NCBI GenBank assembly: GCA_937138275.1
Contig: CAKZOY010000323.1
Location: 1 to 5,537, forward strand
Source: an uncultured Chloroflexota bacterium
GTDB taxonomy: Bacteria > Chloroflexota > Anaerolineae > B4-G1 > DUEL01
DNA length: 5,537 nucleotides
Direction: 5' to 3'
Of this stretch, positions 5,514-5,537 are shown piece by piece (positions within the stretch are counted from its first letter, which is position 1; each line of letters opens with the position of its first letter). The notes below the pieces were generated by a model. It was not told the origin of the DNA, searched no databases, and saw only the letters and a list, made by a program, of their open reading frames with translations. A program made the translations under genes and the position numbers.

Positions 5514-5537
5514 CAGGTAGCAGATAGCAGGTAGCAG
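5511..5537. repeat. Heptamer tandem repeat (TAGCAGR) at the window edge
   Basis: Units TAGCAGG, TAGCAGA, TAGCAGG and TAGCAG follow each other with period 7, starting at the TAG stop of the TPR gene and running off the window. Alternation of G and A gives a 14-bp higher-order period. The motif GCAGGTAGC is the reverse complement of 2799-2807 in the octamer array. Confidence 0.75.

Overview
The window is a compact, one-directional cluster of six protein genes, all on the + strand, in GC-rich bacterial DNA. The intergenic gaps hold GC-rich palindromes and degenerate 7-8 bp tandem repeats. This layout fits a free-living bacterium, possibly of the Chloroflexota (Anaerolineae/Chloroflexia type). 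That placement rests on general impression only, because no rRNA or marker gene is present.

Layout. (1) 17-1909: a tandem AAA+ ATPase of the Cdc48/p97 type. Its usual N domain is replaced by two hydrophobic, probably membrane-spanning segments, and its 5' end may lie outside the window. (2) 1957-2259: a ~100-residue protein of unknown family. (3) 2260-2521: an intergenic gap with a 17-bp perfect hairpin and a plausible sigma70-type promoter. (4) 2522-2794: a 90-residue paralogue of the first small protein. (5) 2800-2855: seven tandem 8-bp units, followed by a strong Shine-Dalgarno. (6) 2870-3850 and 3847-4821: two ArsA/Get3-family P-loop ATPases overlapping by 4 nt (ATGA). (7) 4845-4918: a second hairpin of the same family plus a T-rich tail. 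(8) 4929-5513: a protein with three hydrophobic segments followed by TPR-like repeats. (9) 5511-5537: a heptamer tandem repeat running off the end.

How the genes may work together (inference). ArsA/Get3 ATPases use nucleotide-driven dimer opening and closing to bind clients. In eukaryotes, Get3 delivers tail-anchored membrane proteins, TPR proteins assist it, and the membrane-anchored AAA protein Msp1/ATAD1 extracts mislocalised ones. This cluster combines a membrane-anchored AAA unfoldase (with an Msp1-like KWYGES pore loop), a paired ArsA/Get3 module, a membrane-tethered TPR-like protein and two small hydrophobic/basic proteins that could be clients or adaptors. I propose a bacterial membrane-protein targeting and quality-control module, or an assembly machine for a specific membrane-associated structure.

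The most striking sequence-level result is in the two ArsA-like proteins. Their catalytic motifs are degenerate in complementary ways. The first keeps the switch I Asp and the Gly-His of switch II but has lost DTAPT. The second keeps DTAPT but has Asn in place of the catalytic Asp, matching the laboratory D57N mutation of yeast Get3, and lacks Gly-His. This suggests an obligate heterodimer with one hydrolysing and one regulatory subunit.
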